From positions 14,260,001 through 14,324,000 of the forward strand of contig OZ316892.1 in the NCBI GenBank assembly GCA_973895155.1: a stretch of 64,000 nt of DNA. Direction: 5' to 3'. The position numbers were made by a program, and so were the translations under genes. Shown here one piece after another: positions 63,510 through 64,000 of this stretch (the stretch's first letter is position 1; every line of letters starts with the position of its first letter). The notes beneath the pieces were generated by a model. That model saw only the letters and a program-made list of their open reading frames with translations, searched no databases and had not been told where the DNA came from. The stretch comes from Marsupella aquatica (taxonomy: Eukaryota; Marchantiophyta).

Positions 63510-64000
63510 CTGCACCATGGCACGTAAATAATTGAAATGGGAATCAGCCCAGCAGTTCCACCCTGAAAAGAATTTGTTAAATTTTTGTTGTTGTTTGGCT
63601 CCAGGTGAAGGGGGCGAGGCGGGGGAGGGGGGGAGGGGAACGTGAGGCCCAATCTCACCATACCGAAAAAGTGATGCAGCAAAGTCAATTATTCCAGAAA
63701 GCCATCTCCAGATAGTTCCAACTTCTCACAAGAAACATGGGAATCCATTTTGACTGCAGCTGATTGTTTTGTCCAAATACTGTCTACGCTATACTATTAG
63801 AACACTATAATTGGAGAAAGCGATCAACCTAAGAATTGAGACTGGTCACGAAATTACGAGAACCAAATATCTAGAGATCGTAAAGCTTGTGTAAAAGGTA
63901 AGAATGTGACCGTCGTGGTACGGCAATCGCTGGTCTCGACTGGAAGAGCATAAATAAGGAATCTAAATTGTACAATGACCAGATCCGCCCATTGAAAAAA
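63510..64000. other. KEA intron, with a G-rich tract
   Basis: No KEA coding sequence could be read upstream of 63509, so this is probably a long intron. A G-rich tract (63610-63638, plus strand) has at least four G-runs of four or more bases. Confidence 0.5.

Overview
This window is nuclear DNA of a land plant. Spliced genes with GT-AG introns are separated by long AT-rich spacers full of transposon remains and local tandem duplications. The family set is plant-type: AP-1 mu, H2A.Z, a plastid-type lipoxygenase, an LRR-XI receptor kinase and a KEA antiporter. Several features lean towards a seed-free plant, most likely a bryophyte: a retroelement tail of a kind I associate with mosses and lycophytes, a protein pairing an MBD-like segment with C2H2 fingers, and a possible centriole-type (TEDC1-like) gene. 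The species cannot be fixed from sequence alone.

Layout. 1-2308 (+): the 3' eight exons of an AP-1 clathrin-adaptor mu subunit. 5325-5966 (+): a complete two-exon histone H2A.Z with an E2F-type site upstream. 7.4-8.7 kb (-): exon-like pieces of an unidentified spliced gene. 12804-15609 (+): a two-exon, 856-residue MBD-like/C2H2 zinc-finger protein with an internal 75-residue duplication. 15.6-29.6 kb: spacer with a 1,474-bp Mutator-like element bearing a perfect 9-bp target duplication, a decayed minus-strand coding region, a copia relic and a large foldback repeat. 29639-31189 (+): a 516-residue lineage-type protein with a C-terminal CxxC/CxxC pair. 31.2-38.2 kb: spacer with a retroelement C-terminal remnant. 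38266-44428 (+): a complete nine-exon, 916-residue lipoxygenase with all iron ligands and a probable plastid transit peptide. 44.4-53.1 kb: spacer with a second, diverged member of the 20-kb element family and a 382-bp MITE. 53163-56578 (+): a complete two-exon, 1,027-residue LRR receptor kinase of the PXY/TDR-MIK type. 56.6-61 kb: repeat-rich spacer. 61093-63509 (-): the last five exons of a KEA4/5/6-type K+/H+ antiporter whose 5' part lies outside.

The genes are unrelated housekeeping, chromatin, oxylipin, signalling and ion-transport functions with no operon-like logic. The most novel items are the two related terminal-inverted-repeat elements that carry the same internal coding-like segment, and the MBD-like/C2H2 protein. 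Exon boundaries were placed by hand from reading-frame continuity and splice consensus. All family assignments are from memory of family motifs, not from a search.
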